Source: Auanema rhodensis
Taxonomy: Eukaryota > Nematoda > Chromadorea > Rhabditida > Rhabditidae
DNA length: 64,000 nucleotides
Direction: 5' to 3'
NCBI GenBank assembly: GCA_964057225.1
Contig: OZ059897.1
Coordinates: 9,858,001 to 9,922,000 of the forward strand
Part shown: positions 1 through 11,864 of the stretch, piece by piece
Position numbering within the stretch: position 1 is the stretch's first letter
Layout of the letters: the number at the start of each line of letters is the position of its first letter
The notes under the pieces: generated by a model
The model's input: only the letters and a program-made list of their open reading frames with translations
The model's database searches: none
Told to the model about the DNA's origin: nothing
Made by a program: the position numbers and the translations under genes

Positions 1-1148
1 GATAAACACCACTTTGGAAAACTTCTTGACCGATAACGCTACAGTGAGGATGTACAGCAGCTTCCAAATATGAATTCAATAGCCATTGGTTGGAAGGACC
101 TTCAGGCAACATATCAATTATTATAAGCAAGTATAATCAAATTACCAGCTTGGAATAAAAGTTCACGCCCTCCACTTCCACTAGCTTCTAAATTTATGAA
201 AGCTCGAATGGAATGTCTCCAGTGATGTTTAGTAATAAACCCATGAGCTGCCTAATGTTTTAAAATATACTTATAATATGCTATCTTGATCTCACCAGCA
301 AGCTAGATTCCTCAGCTCCGTTAAATAAAAATATTACATCATGCTTAAGATTTTGTGGTTGAGTAGATAAAAGACGGATGAGCTCTAGCATTAAGGCGCA
401 ACTTATAAGGTCATCAGACCCACCTGGATGAATAGAGTTTAAACAACAATACTAATAAGCATCAATAACCGCTTCCAGTTGGCCAGCTATCATAATGACA
501 ATTCAAGAGAACAGCTAACTGATTATCAGCTCCTTGCGCACCTAATCTAGCAATGACATTTGATACCTAAACATTAGGCATTTCGAAATTAAGCTACAGC
601 GTCACACACATTTTTATAGCAAATGGAAAAACCATCAGTATCGAACTTCGGAACATCAAAACAGCCGGAAGGATTTTGAGTTTCAATCTCGAAGCGTACA
701 TCAGATGAAGCATGACTTTGAATTGTTCTAAAATAAGATTAAACAAGGATATTTGAATGATGGGTATACTTGAGCTCAGAGTAAATTCTGTTTCTAGTTT
801 GATATTCACATGCATACGATCCTGCTGGTTTAGGCCCAAACTCTGAGAGCTCCTTTAAGATTTTTTTGGCCCTTATCTCAGAAAAATGAGAATTATCTAG
901 AAAATTAAATGAAATTTAATTAAAAGGGCACGCGTACCATAAGAAGGTGCTTTAGGGGACGGCAGGCAAACGTGTAAGTGAGTTGATAAAACAAGTAAAA
1001 CAAAGATAAAAATATATATTAAGATCCAATCAGAACGTATAAGAAGCTTATTGCTATCATGTTTTGCTTCTACCGGTTGATTGACTGTATCTTCTTGGGG
1101 GAGCAAGTGCCCAGATCGAGCACCTCGTCGTCGTACTTCAGACGACAT
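1..1148 (-). CDS. ERMP1: ERMP1-like ER metallopeptidase (M28), 5' part of gene
   Basis: Partial gene: the start codon is at 1148 and the 3' part lies beyond the left edge. The first exon gives a short cytoplasmic N-terminus ([13 protein letters not shown]) and one membrane segment ([20 protein letters not shown]). Later exons read [20 protein letters not shown], then [19 protein letters not shown], then [19 protein letters not shown]. These are the zinc-ligand blocks (His/Asp, Asp, Glu-Glu) of M28 aminopeptidases as arranged in endoplasmic reticulum metallopeptidase 1, a multipass ER protein with a lumenal peptidase domain. The exons join with small introns, for example an AGCG|gttatt donor after HYDSWPTGS. 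The kinesin gene lies 438 bp upstream on the same strand. Family assignment is firm; the C-terminal membrane region cannot be seen. Confidence 0.88.
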
Positions 1149-1586
1149 TCATAAAATAGTCTAAATTAATTACAGAATGAAAAAAGTAATTAGCCGTAAT
1201 ATTTGCGCATCAATGTCACAAAACAGTGATGTTATCACTGTTACTTATCAGAGTCAGATAAACAAGTTTAGAAATCATATAAAACGCGGAGACACAAAAG
1301 AAGCAGAGACTAATAGCGTGGGCCAATTCGGACATCATTGAACCATGACGATTGCCCCCACTTAATGATATTCATACGTACTCTATATAACAATACAGTT
1401 AAAGTTATTCTGTGATCCAAACTTCACGACAAAAAATCACTATGATCAAAATGAAAGATTTAATTTTTTTAAAAAAATTCAAATGAAATTCTAAACAGAT
1501 AGAATGCTTGAATGTTATTATGAATCGTTATGTAATTCTTATGTACAACAAGACTCGTATTATTAATATCACATGAAACAGATTAA
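1149..1586. other. intergenic between CENP-E-like gene and ERMP1
   Basis: 438 bp between two minus-strand genes, so it holds the 3' end of the kinesin gene and the promoter or trans-splice region of ERMP1. It is AT-rich with one more GC-rich patch near 1310-1375. I see no ORF or RNA gene in it. Confidence 0.6.
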
Positions 1587-4500
1587 TTAGGATTGTATTT
1601 CAGACAAAGGTTGACGATGGCTGAAATGTGATAAAATACAGAATGCTAAGAAAACATAAAAACATACTGATTAGCTCTGCAATTCTTGGCTTCAGCTTCT
1701 AATTCTTTGAGATATTTTATTCCTTGTATTTTTTGCTAAACTTACTTTTTTAAGAATGAAAATTTAGTGCTTAACAAACCTTATTTAATTTCTTAACCTC
1801 AGCAATTAAATTTTCAACTTCGTTATTCTTTTTCTTCAGAATATCTTCCTATGAAACAAACAAATAATATAAAGTTGCATACACCAATTAAAAAATACCA
1901 ATCTTGTCACTGTAGAAATTATTTTCTCTTTCTCAGAACGAACATTTGCAAGAGAATTAGTCTAAAACTTTTTTTAATTTACTTTAAACGGTTTAGAGCT
2001 TACCAAATCCTGTACCAGTGCTGTTAATTTTTTATTTTCCAAAATAGCATTCTTGTCTTTGCAGGATCGAACTGAACTGAAATAAGAACAACAAATGTTA
2101 TAACATCAAGCAGTATACAGTACCTTTCAAGCTCATTGCCTCTTCGTATAGCACGCTGTGAAATTCTTTTCTCCTCTTCTAATTCATGAGCTTTAATTTT
2201 CAGACAACCCTGAGTATCTGTTAATTGTTCTTCCAAGGAGTGAATCAATAGTTTCATTTTAGAAATCTAAGTTTTAAAAAAATGAGAATAACTATCAACT
2301 ATATAAAACGTACCTTTTCTTCATATTTTCCAAATTCGTTCTCACGAATACTTTCTATTTCTTTCGTGGCTTTAGTATAATCCTGCGATAATAGTTTGAA
2401 ATCAACTTCCAATTTGTTTTTAGCAAAAGAAATACTAGAGATCTTCTCTTGCATGTTCGCAGCTTCAAAATTTAACTGATGTATACGATTATTCAAGCGC
2501 TCTTTATCGGCTAGAGCATTTTTCAAGTCCTAATAAATATAAAAATATTACAAAAAAGAAAAAAATATTTCCTACAGTTTTAACATTACATAATTCAGCT
2601 AGTTCTTCCCGAAGCGAGGAATATTTTAATTCTATCTCATGCTTAGCCAAGTGGAGCTTATGAAGATCTTTGTCTTTAGCGATAACAATATCTGTTTTCT
2701 TTCGTAGATCAATGTTAAATGTAGACAGAGAACGTTCGTAACCTTCGAGCTAAAACAGAAGCACATAAAATTCTGAAGAAGCTTACTTACTTTTTTATTC
2801 AAATTGAAATTGATAGCATCGCGTTCCGCCAACGAATCTTGCAGAATTATAATTTGCGACTTCAATTTGTCAATTTCTTCTCGATCTACAATTAGTTGGT
2901 CATCGGGAATGGTTGGAGCAATTGATTTATCATTCTAAAACAAAAAATTAAATTCTAATATTAAATATTAGTTCTCAAAACCTCAAGAAGTACAGTATTC
3001 AAAGCTTCTAAATCAGATACTTTTTTCTGGTACTGTTTAATAGTTTCATTGGCATGATCAAGGGAAGACTGTACGCTAATTTGTTTTTGTTTCATTTCCT
3101 CGATTCTATCTGCCTATAAGAAAAGAAAGTAAATCTAAATATTATTTCTTCTCACATGTAGCTTATCGGATTCCTGTTTCTGTATCTCCAATTGTTCTTT
3201 CAGATACAAAACTTCTTGGCTAAGAGGATCATCAGAATTATGAATAGAGTTTAGAAGTGTCTGAAATACATTATACACACGCACAAAGTTTAGAGAGGAT
3301 TACTTTTGCCTTTTCTAACTCTTCCCTTTCAGTCTTTAGAAGTTCGTTGTAACTATCTTTCAGATTTACAAGCGATGACTCGTATTCCTTCTGAATAAAT
3401 TATTCATATTAATACGTAATTACTATAATTCCCAACTCTTTCTTTATTATGCTCCTCTTCCACATAAGAGCAGCGTCTTTGCAGACTTTCCAACTGTTCA
3501 GTTATTCTTTCCACATTATCAACAGCATCATTTCTTTCACACTAAAGTAGAACAGCTTGTACATATAGTATAAAAAATATAAAGATCATTTATACCGTTA
3601 GAACAGTAACAGTTTTCTTCATTTCTTGAATGGTTGTTGCCAATTCTTCTCCTCTCAGGCGCATACGTTCTCGTTCAGACGTACTTTCTAAATCCTCTAT
3701 GATCTTTTGCTAAATCAAGAATTGTATAAAGGTCGGAATATAAATATTACTTCTAAATCTAAGTTTTGCTTCATCAAACTTTTATTTTTAGATTCTAATT
3801 CTTGAAGTTTGTTTCGCAGATGCCCCTAAAACAAACTACATACTTTTGTATTCTATGCACAAATCACATTTTCCTCCATGAGACGATCTTGACGCTCATG
3901 GTTTAAGTCAATCTGTTCTGCTGCAGATTGAAGCTTTAGAAGGAGCTCTTTAACTTCTTGAGTCTCCTGCAAAGCAGCATCACAAGTTTCACTTATTGCC
4001 TCGATTTGTTTATCCTAAACGTTAACATGTTATAATGTTAAGAGAATAACTAAACCTCTTCAACAATCTTCTTCTCAAGGCTGATTTCCTTAGAGCATAC
4101 GGATGTGTTCGAAAAGTCAGACATTCTGTTTGTATTAGAGATATTAATATTTTCAAATGGCTGAAAACAGAATGTAAATAAATCATAAAACAAAATACTA
4201 AACTTCAATTTTTTCTTCACTTTCCTCCGATAGTCTATCGAAAGATAAATTTCTATTTTCCATCTTAGCCAAAAATTCAGAAAATTTGTCCTGAATGAAA
4301 ATTGAATCAGCATAATTACTTGTGTACATACTGATTCGTCCTGTTCGGGAATTTGGGCGAAGCCTGTTCGAAAGATTTTCGATGGAGGAGAGGAAACACT
4401 TAGTTTACCATTTCCAGGAGCCCAAGTCATCCGCCTATTATTAACGCGCTTCATCTAAAAATTATGAAATAATAAAGGTTTCTCAATAACCAGAACCTGA

Positions 4501-6074
4501 GGAGCAGCATTATCCTTCTCATTAATAATACTTTTCATCAAAGACTTCAACCTCTCTCTTTCATCTTCTAGGTTATCATTAGTTTGAGTTTCCACTTTTT
4601 GCTGAAAGAATTTTACAGTTAACAGAATTAATCTGATCTAATCTCTTACATTTTCTAGTTGCTGCTTAAGAGCCTCAATTTCTGCTAAATACTTTCCTAG
4701 TACTCCATCTTCGGTGCCAACATTAATGGTTGGTCTAGATTTAACTAGTTTTACTTGTCGAGCAAACTGTGAACAATATTTTAGGCTTAGTTATACCATA
4801 AATCGTAATACCTTCAAAGTTGAACATGTTTCCGATGCAAACCGAGGATTAACACAGCAAACAACCAACGTTTTACTGTTACCTCCTAAACAAGGTTTCA
4901 AAATTCTAGTAAGCTTAGAGTCTCTATAGGGAACATGACCAGCGCAACGTTTTTTGTCAGACAGAATTGAGATAACTTTAGTGAGTGCTAGTAGAGATTT
5001 ATTAATATTGCCACCTTCCTAAATAAAAATTATAAGCAAATATCTCGATATGCTTAACATGCTTTTTGACGAGCACTTAGTCCAGCAGTAGCATCCCCAT
5101 TTTCACTACCAGCTAAATCTACCATATTAATTATGGAGGAGCGAGATTTGAAGCTTCCTTTAAAAAAATTAAAATTTAATTAGAAATATTTGAAACTAGA
5201 CCCTACCAATCCCGTCATTAGATTCTAAGCAAATTCTTAAAATCGCATGGGATCTACTAGATCTCTCATTCAATGCAGTTTCGCCTACTTGACGATTTTC
5301 TAAAGATTTCTTGTTGAAAACTTAAAAATAAATTTTTTAAATTCAACCTGCAGCACAAAATAGTAGATCTTCCACTTCTTCCCTACATGTAATGACTTGC
5401 TCAGTTAAACCTGGGACAAAAGGAATGTCGCCTTTTTCCTAAAAATTTAAGCATACCATTCAAACGTATATATTAACATACTTGAATAAGTAAATCTTCA
5501 CTATTGCTTAAAAGATCTCGAACTTTTTCGTTATATATTTCGAGGTAGGAGACTCGAATAAGATACTTTTTCTTATCCTGAAAAGGGGCAACATTTATCT
5601 CGTTGGGTAAAAAAATATCTAACTAAAGAGATCCTCGAGAATAAATCATTGAAGAGAAGATGAACAAGACCAAATGAATTACTTCCTGTTAGTGTATGTG
5701 TTTTACCTGAGAAAAAATTGTATGCTCGCAGAATAATATCGTTTACCTGCCCCACTCTGACCGTAAGCGCAAATTGCCACGTTATAACCATTCATCGACT
5801 CGTCCACAAGGTTTTTAATTGAGTTTTCATAAATATCTTCATTAGAAGATTCAGAAGAGTATATAGTATCTTAAAAAAGGAATTGCTCCGATTTCATATC
5901 TTATGCCTCACCAAAAGCATGTCTTTCATTTGTTCCTACTCTACATATTGAATTGTCTTCTATTTTCCATTCCAATTCTCCACCACTTTAAAAAAAAACT
6001 TGAATAGTTAGGTTTTTCCGCTCTCATAAATACCATGGTTTTATTCGCAACGCTACCATAATTGACTCCTCCAT
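1587..6074 (-). CDS. Kinesin-7 / CENP-E-like motor with long coiled-coil tail
   Basis: An N-terminal kinesin motor is followed by a long heptad-rich tail, in many exons with roughly 40-50-bp introns. The start codon at 6074 gives [13 protein letters not shown], then [20 protein letters not shown], the P-loop [15 protein letters not shown], switch [11 protein letters not shown], switch II VDLAGSE, and [19 protein letters not shown]. The neck region reads [16 protein letters not shown]. This order and wording fit kinesin-7 (CENP-E), the plus-end motor that moves chromosomes at kinetochores. RRMTWAPG after the motor is another kinesin-7-type mark. The tail (about 4450 down to 1680) is rich in Glu, Lys, Leu and Ser and looks like coiled coil. 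The last exon and stop (1587) are inferred from a 47-bp intron and are less certain. An E2F-like site lies 212 bp upstream of the start. Confidence 0.85.
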
Positions 6075-6466
6075 CTTGGCAATTTACGAATTCAGAAAAA
6101 CACAACCAGCACTAAGGAAAAAAATGAAATAAAATAAATAAGAAAAAAGTTTAAATCTCTATTAGCGTTGAAACTATGTATCTTTTTTTCTTTCAACAAT
6201 AATTCTCTCCTAAGAGTAAGCAACTCTATATTAGGAGAAGTGCAGTTTATGCTTCGGACATTTCAAATTTGGCGTGTCCACCGAATTGGCGCGCAAACAT
6301 ATGTTTTCAGCGTTGAACAAATATCTTGACAGTTTGTTCGTTATATTATAAGTTGTAATCGGTTGTTATGTTTGAAGTTATAGTTTGGAAAACTTTTTAA
6401 AAGAAATTAATTTAAAAAAAAAGAGAAATTGAAAAAAAAAACTTTATTACAATTTAAGGATAAAAG
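6075..6466. other. intergenic/promoter of the CENP-E-like gene
   Basis: 392 bp separating the cysteine synthase stop (6467) from the kinesin start (6074), both on the minus strand. It holds an E2F-like element (6286-6297) and poly-A runs near 6410-6440 that would lie in the 3' UTR of the cysteine synthase. No ORF of note. Confidence 0.6.
6286..6297. promoter_or_regulatory. E2F-like site upstream of CENP-E-like gene
   Basis: TTGGCGCGCAAA is nearly palindromic and fits the E2F consensus family (TTTSGCGC/GCGCSAAA). It sits about 212 bp upstream of the kinesin start codon. E2F control is expected for mitotic genes. This is a motif match only. Confidence 0.45.
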
Positions 6467-7796
6467 TTAGTTAATTCCCAAATAATTCTTAGAGATCTGA
6501 ATTGCTTCTTCCAAAGAACATTCCTTCATGCGAGCAGCATTCTCTCTTATTTCGTTGTAGAGGAGAGTAGACCTGCAAATAATCTTTCTATCAGAATATC
6601 AGTAAAGTAATAAATTACAAATATCGTTCTCCGAAACTGTTAATTGTTGTAACAATAAGTTTTCCTTTATTTTCAGGGCGTCCAGCGAGCTTAAATCAAA
6701 TTTAATTATAAGGAGATTGGAGGCAAATATACCTGGAGAGCAGCGCAAACATTAGCTCCTGAAGAAATGCCACCTAAAATTCCTTCTTCTTTGGCTAATC
6801 TACGAGCCATTTCAATAGCATCATTAGAGTGAACACGGAGAGCTTCAGAATAGAGAGTAGTGTCCAAATTTCCGGGAATCACACCAATTCCCATTCCTAT
6901 ATCCGTTGGTTTTGTGAGTCATAAATATGTTCCAAACCTTGGATTTTATGAGGATTGTGGGAGAATCCGTTGATAACAGAGGACTCGAATGGTTCTACTG
7001 GATATACTCCAATATTGGGATTCTTCTCCTTTAAGAATCGTCCTACACCACTGAGAGTTCCACCGGAACCTACTCCGAAGCAAACAAGATCAACCTGAAT
7101 TTTTTCATAACCTTCTGAATTAAAACAGTACCCACTTTTCCCTCAGTCTGCTTCCAGATTTCTGGTCCAGTTGACTTGTAGTGTGCAGCTGGGTTGGCTG
7201 GATTGGCGAATTGGTCAAGAACATAAGCATTGGGGATAGCAGCCTTCAATTCAGCAACTCTGTCCAAGGCTCCTTTAACCATCAAAGCAGGATCAGTAAG
7301 AACAACTTCTGCGCCATAAGCTTTCAACAAGCAACGTCTTTCTACACTCATGGAAGCTGGCATAACCAAAATACATTTGTATCTTTAAAATAGTCTATAG
7401 TTTTTAGTTGTCACTTAAGTAACTACCCCTTGAGAGAAGAGACGTAGGCTAAAGCAATTCCCATATTACCACTAGTTGCTTCAATCAGAACTGTTTTTCC
7501 AGGAGTGATCTACATTTTAACACGTTCAAAACGGAACTATTGAAACTAATAAATAACCTTTCCTTCTTTCTCAGCTGTCTCAATCATATTGTAAGCAATT
7601 CTGTCCTTAACGGAAGCAGCAGGATTGGTGTATTCAAGTTTCACAGCTAGAAGATACGGTCAATTGCGAAAAGTAAAAATGATTTACCAATTTTGGCTTC
7701 TAATCCTTTTGGAATATTGTTCAAAAGAAGAAGAGGAGTTTGTCCAATAACTTCACTGCCATCACGGGCCATAAACTCAGAACGATGTTGACTCAT
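6467..7796 (-). CDS. Cysteine synthase (O-acetylserine sulfhydrylase-like, PLP fold type II)
   Basis: A pyridoxal-phosphate enzyme of the cysteine synthase/CBS-like family, the nematode CYSL group, acting in cysteine and sulfide metabolism. It starts [20 protein letters not shown] at 7796. The PLP-lysine block reads [15 protein letters not shown]. The substrate loop is [13 protein letters not shown] (TSGN motif). The phosphate-binding loop is [20 protein letters not shown]. The next blocks are [26 protein letters not shown] and IGVIPGNLD. The product ends SKNYLGIN at the stop codon 6467. All catalytic motifs are intact and the length is as usual for the family, with no N-terminal haem domain or C-terminal CBS pair, so it is not cystathionine beta-synthase. 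Which cysl paralogue it matches cannot be settled by eye. Confidence 0.92.
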
Positions 7797-8774
7797 TTTG
7801 AATCTATAATAGAAAGTAATTACCTAGTTCAAAAAGTAATGATTTTGTAAGAATCAGCAGCCTCGCCCTAAATGACACGAAAATAAAGAAAAAAACAGGA
7901 ACTGAAAAAATCAGACAGTTTACTTATCTACATATGGAACGAGACCGTGAATGCTTATATACAGCGATGTGGTCACAAATACGTGACAAAGTAAAAATGA
8001 TTTTAGAGGCGGTCTCTGACAGACCAGACAAAATTTTCAAAACAAGAGACAGATTAAAAAGTGGTTATGATGTGAGTAGCATATCACAATAGAAGCGTTG
8101 TATGTTACATGAATATGTAAATGTTTGTTTAACTGTTTAATTTGTTATCTTCAAATTCTCAAAGTCCAACTTGATCGTTTCATGTGCTGGTAGTTCTTTG
8201 ATAATTTGATTAGATAGTCCAAGAAGCGTTCGAACCAAAAATGCGCTATCTCCCGTTTGTCACGTAGAGAATTTAGGAAACAATTAAGAATCAAAATGTA
8301 ATTAAGAACTTTTGATCGGTCAAACTTGATCTTATACGACAATAATAATAAAAGCATATATATATACCATAAACCAGCTAAAATTATGCAGCCAATATAA
8401 TTACATAGGTTATATAACCTTCATATATCTCAGTTTTCAATATAACAGTTGTTTCAGAACATTGTTTTCATGCGATAATATTTCTTATCATGTGAGAATT
8501 TTTGGCTAACAAAGATCAAATGCACGTTTGATCTTAGATAAATGTGAAACTGCGGTCAATTTGTTAAAACTTCTGAAAAAAGAGAAAGGAAATGTGGAAT
8601 CATAGTATAAATTTAGAATTAATTTTTAATATTATTGTAGAAGGATAGTTTTCGCGGAAAAAAGGCATATTATATAAATCGGAATAAATGTTTTGATAAA
8701 ACTAATCGATAACTCCTATCACACGTGAGCTAACGTGGAAAGTTTAATTTCTTTGTTACTCTAAAAGTTACACA
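7797..8774. other. divergent promoter region: cysteine synthase (-) and SLC6-like gene (+)
   Basis: 978 bp between divergent start codons. Near 8010-8030 GTCT/AGAC half-sites cluster (GGTCTCTGACAGACCAGAC), which resemble Smad boxes. A CACGTG E-box lies near 8721. A 68-codon minus-strand reading frame (8151-8357) shows no family features and is not called. No RNA gene recognised. Confidence 0.5.
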
Positions 8775-11702
8775 ATGCAAGAGGTTTAAATCTTTGCGCA
8801 ATTTGTTTAATATTAAAAAATAGGTTCAGGTGGCTTCAAGGCCTGCTGAATCTACTAGAGTAACAACCAAATCAAGTACAAATAACAGTTCACGAAGGAA
8901 AACAGCCCTTAGCAGTGAAGATGGTTATTTCAATTATTTAATATGTCCTTATTTTGTATTTTGTATTCAAGCTCTTAATCGCACAGAACAAGGATCAAAA
9001 ATATCAAAACTAGATGTTAATGCGGATAAAGTAGAACCTTCGTTTATTGATGATGAGGATAGTATTTCGGACGAATTAGAGGTGATTCGTAGTAGAGAGA
9101 ATCAAGACTACTTTAATAGGGTAGGTAAAATATTATTTTGATGCTGATTACGTTTTAATTACGTCTGGCAAGCTATTATTAATTTTGTAAAATTATAACA
9201 GTTCATTTATATAGCTATGCGTGGGAAAATTAACGCGCTTAGCTCGTCACCGATCACTATGGAATAATGAGTTCAACGCATATTTTGTGGTCCTGATATT
9301 TCTATTGACATTTGATGTTCTAGTCCAATTTTCTATGCATTTAAACAAATATGGAAGTGAGATTTATCTCCAAAACCTAACTTATTGCATTTTCTTTAGC
9401 TGCTTTCTTACCTGCATATACTATTTCAATGATTTTTGTTTCATTCCCATTATTATATTTGGAACTAGCCTTGGGCCAATACACATCTAGCACTTCGTAT
9501 CATATATTTGATCGAATGGCACCTGCATTTGCAGGTACTTTTAGAAAATCGTGTTTATAATGTTTAATTATATCATCGGTAGGCCTTGGCATTGCGTCTA
9601 TGGTGTTCAACTTCTTTAAAATTCTTTCGGAGACCGCTATGCTAAGAATTTTTCTGCAATTTTTATCGAAAGCTGCTAATTTCTTAGGCGCGGGATTGCC
9701 TTGGAATAGTTGTAATAACGATCATAACAGCGGAAGTACGGTTCAATAAAATCAATAAGAATAAATTAAATTTCAAATTTAGGGTGTTTTCACTCGAAAA
9801 ATCCATGTATGATGCTAAATTTCTCGCCATCACCTGATGAAGAGAAAGCGTCCTCATTCTTTTTAGGGTATGATAAAGAAATCATAGAATTTGCTGCAAA
9901 AGTGAAATAATTACAGAATAAAAAGAGATGTATGCTTTATTACCGATATTCCTGCCATGCATTCTCAAATGGAGCGAGGATTAGAAACTCAAGAAGGGAT
10001 TGATTGGATTCGGAATGAAGCTATGGGACAATTCATGTCTGTTGATCATTCTGTTCAATAGTTACATCAATTTAGGTTTTGGAATATCAATTTCGACAAA
10101 CTTACAGTACCATATTATCCATCTATTTCCTTTATAATTTTAACATTTGTATGTGTTTCCTTGCTTTATATAATTTCACAATCAAGCAACCGCATTATTA
10201 TGAGTGTAAGTATCGTAAGAATACACTCGATATTTCCTCATTATAGGTTGCTAAAGCAGGCATCATTGTTCTTGTTTCTGTTATCTTCATCCTTACTCTA
10301 CATTTTTTGTCTGCTGTAGAGATCCCACCTCAGATTCTTCGACCTGTTCATTTTTTCGATGTTTTAGACAGTCATATGTGGATATCTGCTGTTTTACTGG
10401 TAGATAACAGAATAAGTTTCAATTTAACAAGTAGTCGTTCAGAGTCTGTCAGCTTTAAAAGTGGGGCAAGGTGGTTTGTCTTATTTAGGAGCCCAAAATA
10501 AATTCAACCATAATTTGATGAGGTTTTTTAGGAGAATCTATAAGTTTTTAAACAAATTTTAAAATTTCAGAAATAGCTTTCTATACCTGATTATAATGAT
10601 TTTCATGCCTATGTTTTATGCTGTAATTCATCTCATGATAATTCATAATTCAACCTCCTATATCAATAGTAATTCAAAATTATAGTAATAATCTTTTTTT
10701 TATTTTTAGGAGACAAATTTGTCGATCATCCAACAATGAAGAGATACATTTCTCATCCTATTATTCAAATTTTATTCTTAATGCAAGGGATGAACTCTAC
10801 CAACGAGACCTACGGAATCTTTTTCTTCTGTATTATGGGTATTTTACTCGTACTTTGTAATTCGGTTAAATAAGTATTCAAAACTCTTTTAATACCTTAT
10901 GTTTAGCTGATTCGACTTGAAATACTTGTTTCATCAATGATAGAAGCTTTCCCCTTTTTCACATACGATGGCAGAAACAGTCGTAGTGCTGTAGTTTGTA
11001 TCATTTTGTGTTTTGTGTTCATGTATTCTTTCTTATTTGTCAGTTCGGTAGTTAGTACTTGTTATTTTTCTATTAATCTGTCGTTTTTCAGAATGGCTTT
11101 GCAATACAGTTAGCTTTAGATGATTTAGTTTATCCTGATATTGTCTTGGTTATAATCTTGTTCCAACTGCTTGCTGTTTGCTGTTGTTACGGCCCAAAAC
11201 GTCTTTTCACAAACATCAGTTGTATGATCCACAGCACAAAAATAGTGATTAATTTCAAAAAACGATATCAAACTTTATTTATAAACTTCAGGATGTCTTT
11301 TTTTCAAATATTTTCAACATGATAGTTGCTATTCTTTGGACTGTCGTAATTCCTGCTGTAGTCTTGGTAATACATGTTTTCTGAACTACAGTCAATTCAA
11401 ATTCAGTTTGTTCTTTATTCTCGAGTCAAGCAACAGTATGAATCGGATTATGCAAATATTCTGGAAGTACCATCATTAATAAGATTTGGAATTTTGTCTT
11501 TAATTCCTGTAATTATGTTCCAAAGGGTTGTTTTTCCGAAATTAACATTCTTACTTATAATTTGCAGCTCATGAACTATTATGCAGTTGGAAAAGATATT
11601 TTCGCCTTGTTCAAACCTCACCGAGAGCTTTGGGGCCCAAAATCAAAGAAAGACAGAGATCGCGTACACAAAAAGGAAAAAGAATTTCTCATTCAATATT
11701 AA
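8775..11702 (+). CDS. Divergent SLC6 (SNF-type) transporter-like protein, with in-frame TAG
   Basis: A multi-exon gene with the fold of sodium neurotransmitter symporters. The start at 8775 gives MQEV, spliced to a Ser/Thr-rich cytoplasmic N-terminus. Aligned blocks are KYG-TAFLPAYTISMIFVSFP followed by LLYLELALGQYTSS (TM2), GLPWNSCNND (start of the large loop), MWISAVLLSLSALKVGQGGL with SYLGAQNKFNHN (TM6-7), IEAFPFFTYDGRN (after TM8), YGPKRL, and LWGPKSKKDRDRV before the stop at 11700-11702. Key residues are missing. The TM1 signature GLGNVWRFPY is replaced by LTFDVLVQFSMH, and no DSQF-like Na+ site is seen in TM8. An in-frame TAG at 10059-10061 sits between SVDHSVQ and LHQFRFWNINFD, and no splice rescues it with matching phase. 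It is either a decayed gene, a non-transporting family member, or carries a sequence error. Confidence 0.7.
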
Positions 11703-11864
11703 CTCAAGGAGCATTTACTGTAATATTTTGCATTTAATACTGAACATTACTGTTTGAATGCCTTAAATCAGAGAGGGTAAATATATAATTATGCTATTTA
11801 TTCACAGGTCTATGATTTTTTGACAATATTGTCAATCTAGTATTAATGTTTTTCACATCTAGTT

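Noticed and set aside
1310-1375. GC-richer patch possibly an RNA gene
   Set aside because: No tRNA, snRNA or hairpin pattern could be recognised.
8005-8030. Cluster of GTCT/AGAC half-sites (Smad-box like)
   Set aside because: Short motif, expected by chance in about 1 kb; no other support.
8151-8357. 68-codon minus-strand ORF in the divergent promoter
   Set aside because: Low complexity start, no homologous block, no flanking exons that extend it in frame.
9221-9490. Single long ORF read straight through as one exon
   Set aside because: Only the first part fits SLC6; an intron from AAATATGGA|gtgaga to ctttag|CTGC restores the TM2 frame (TAFLPAY).
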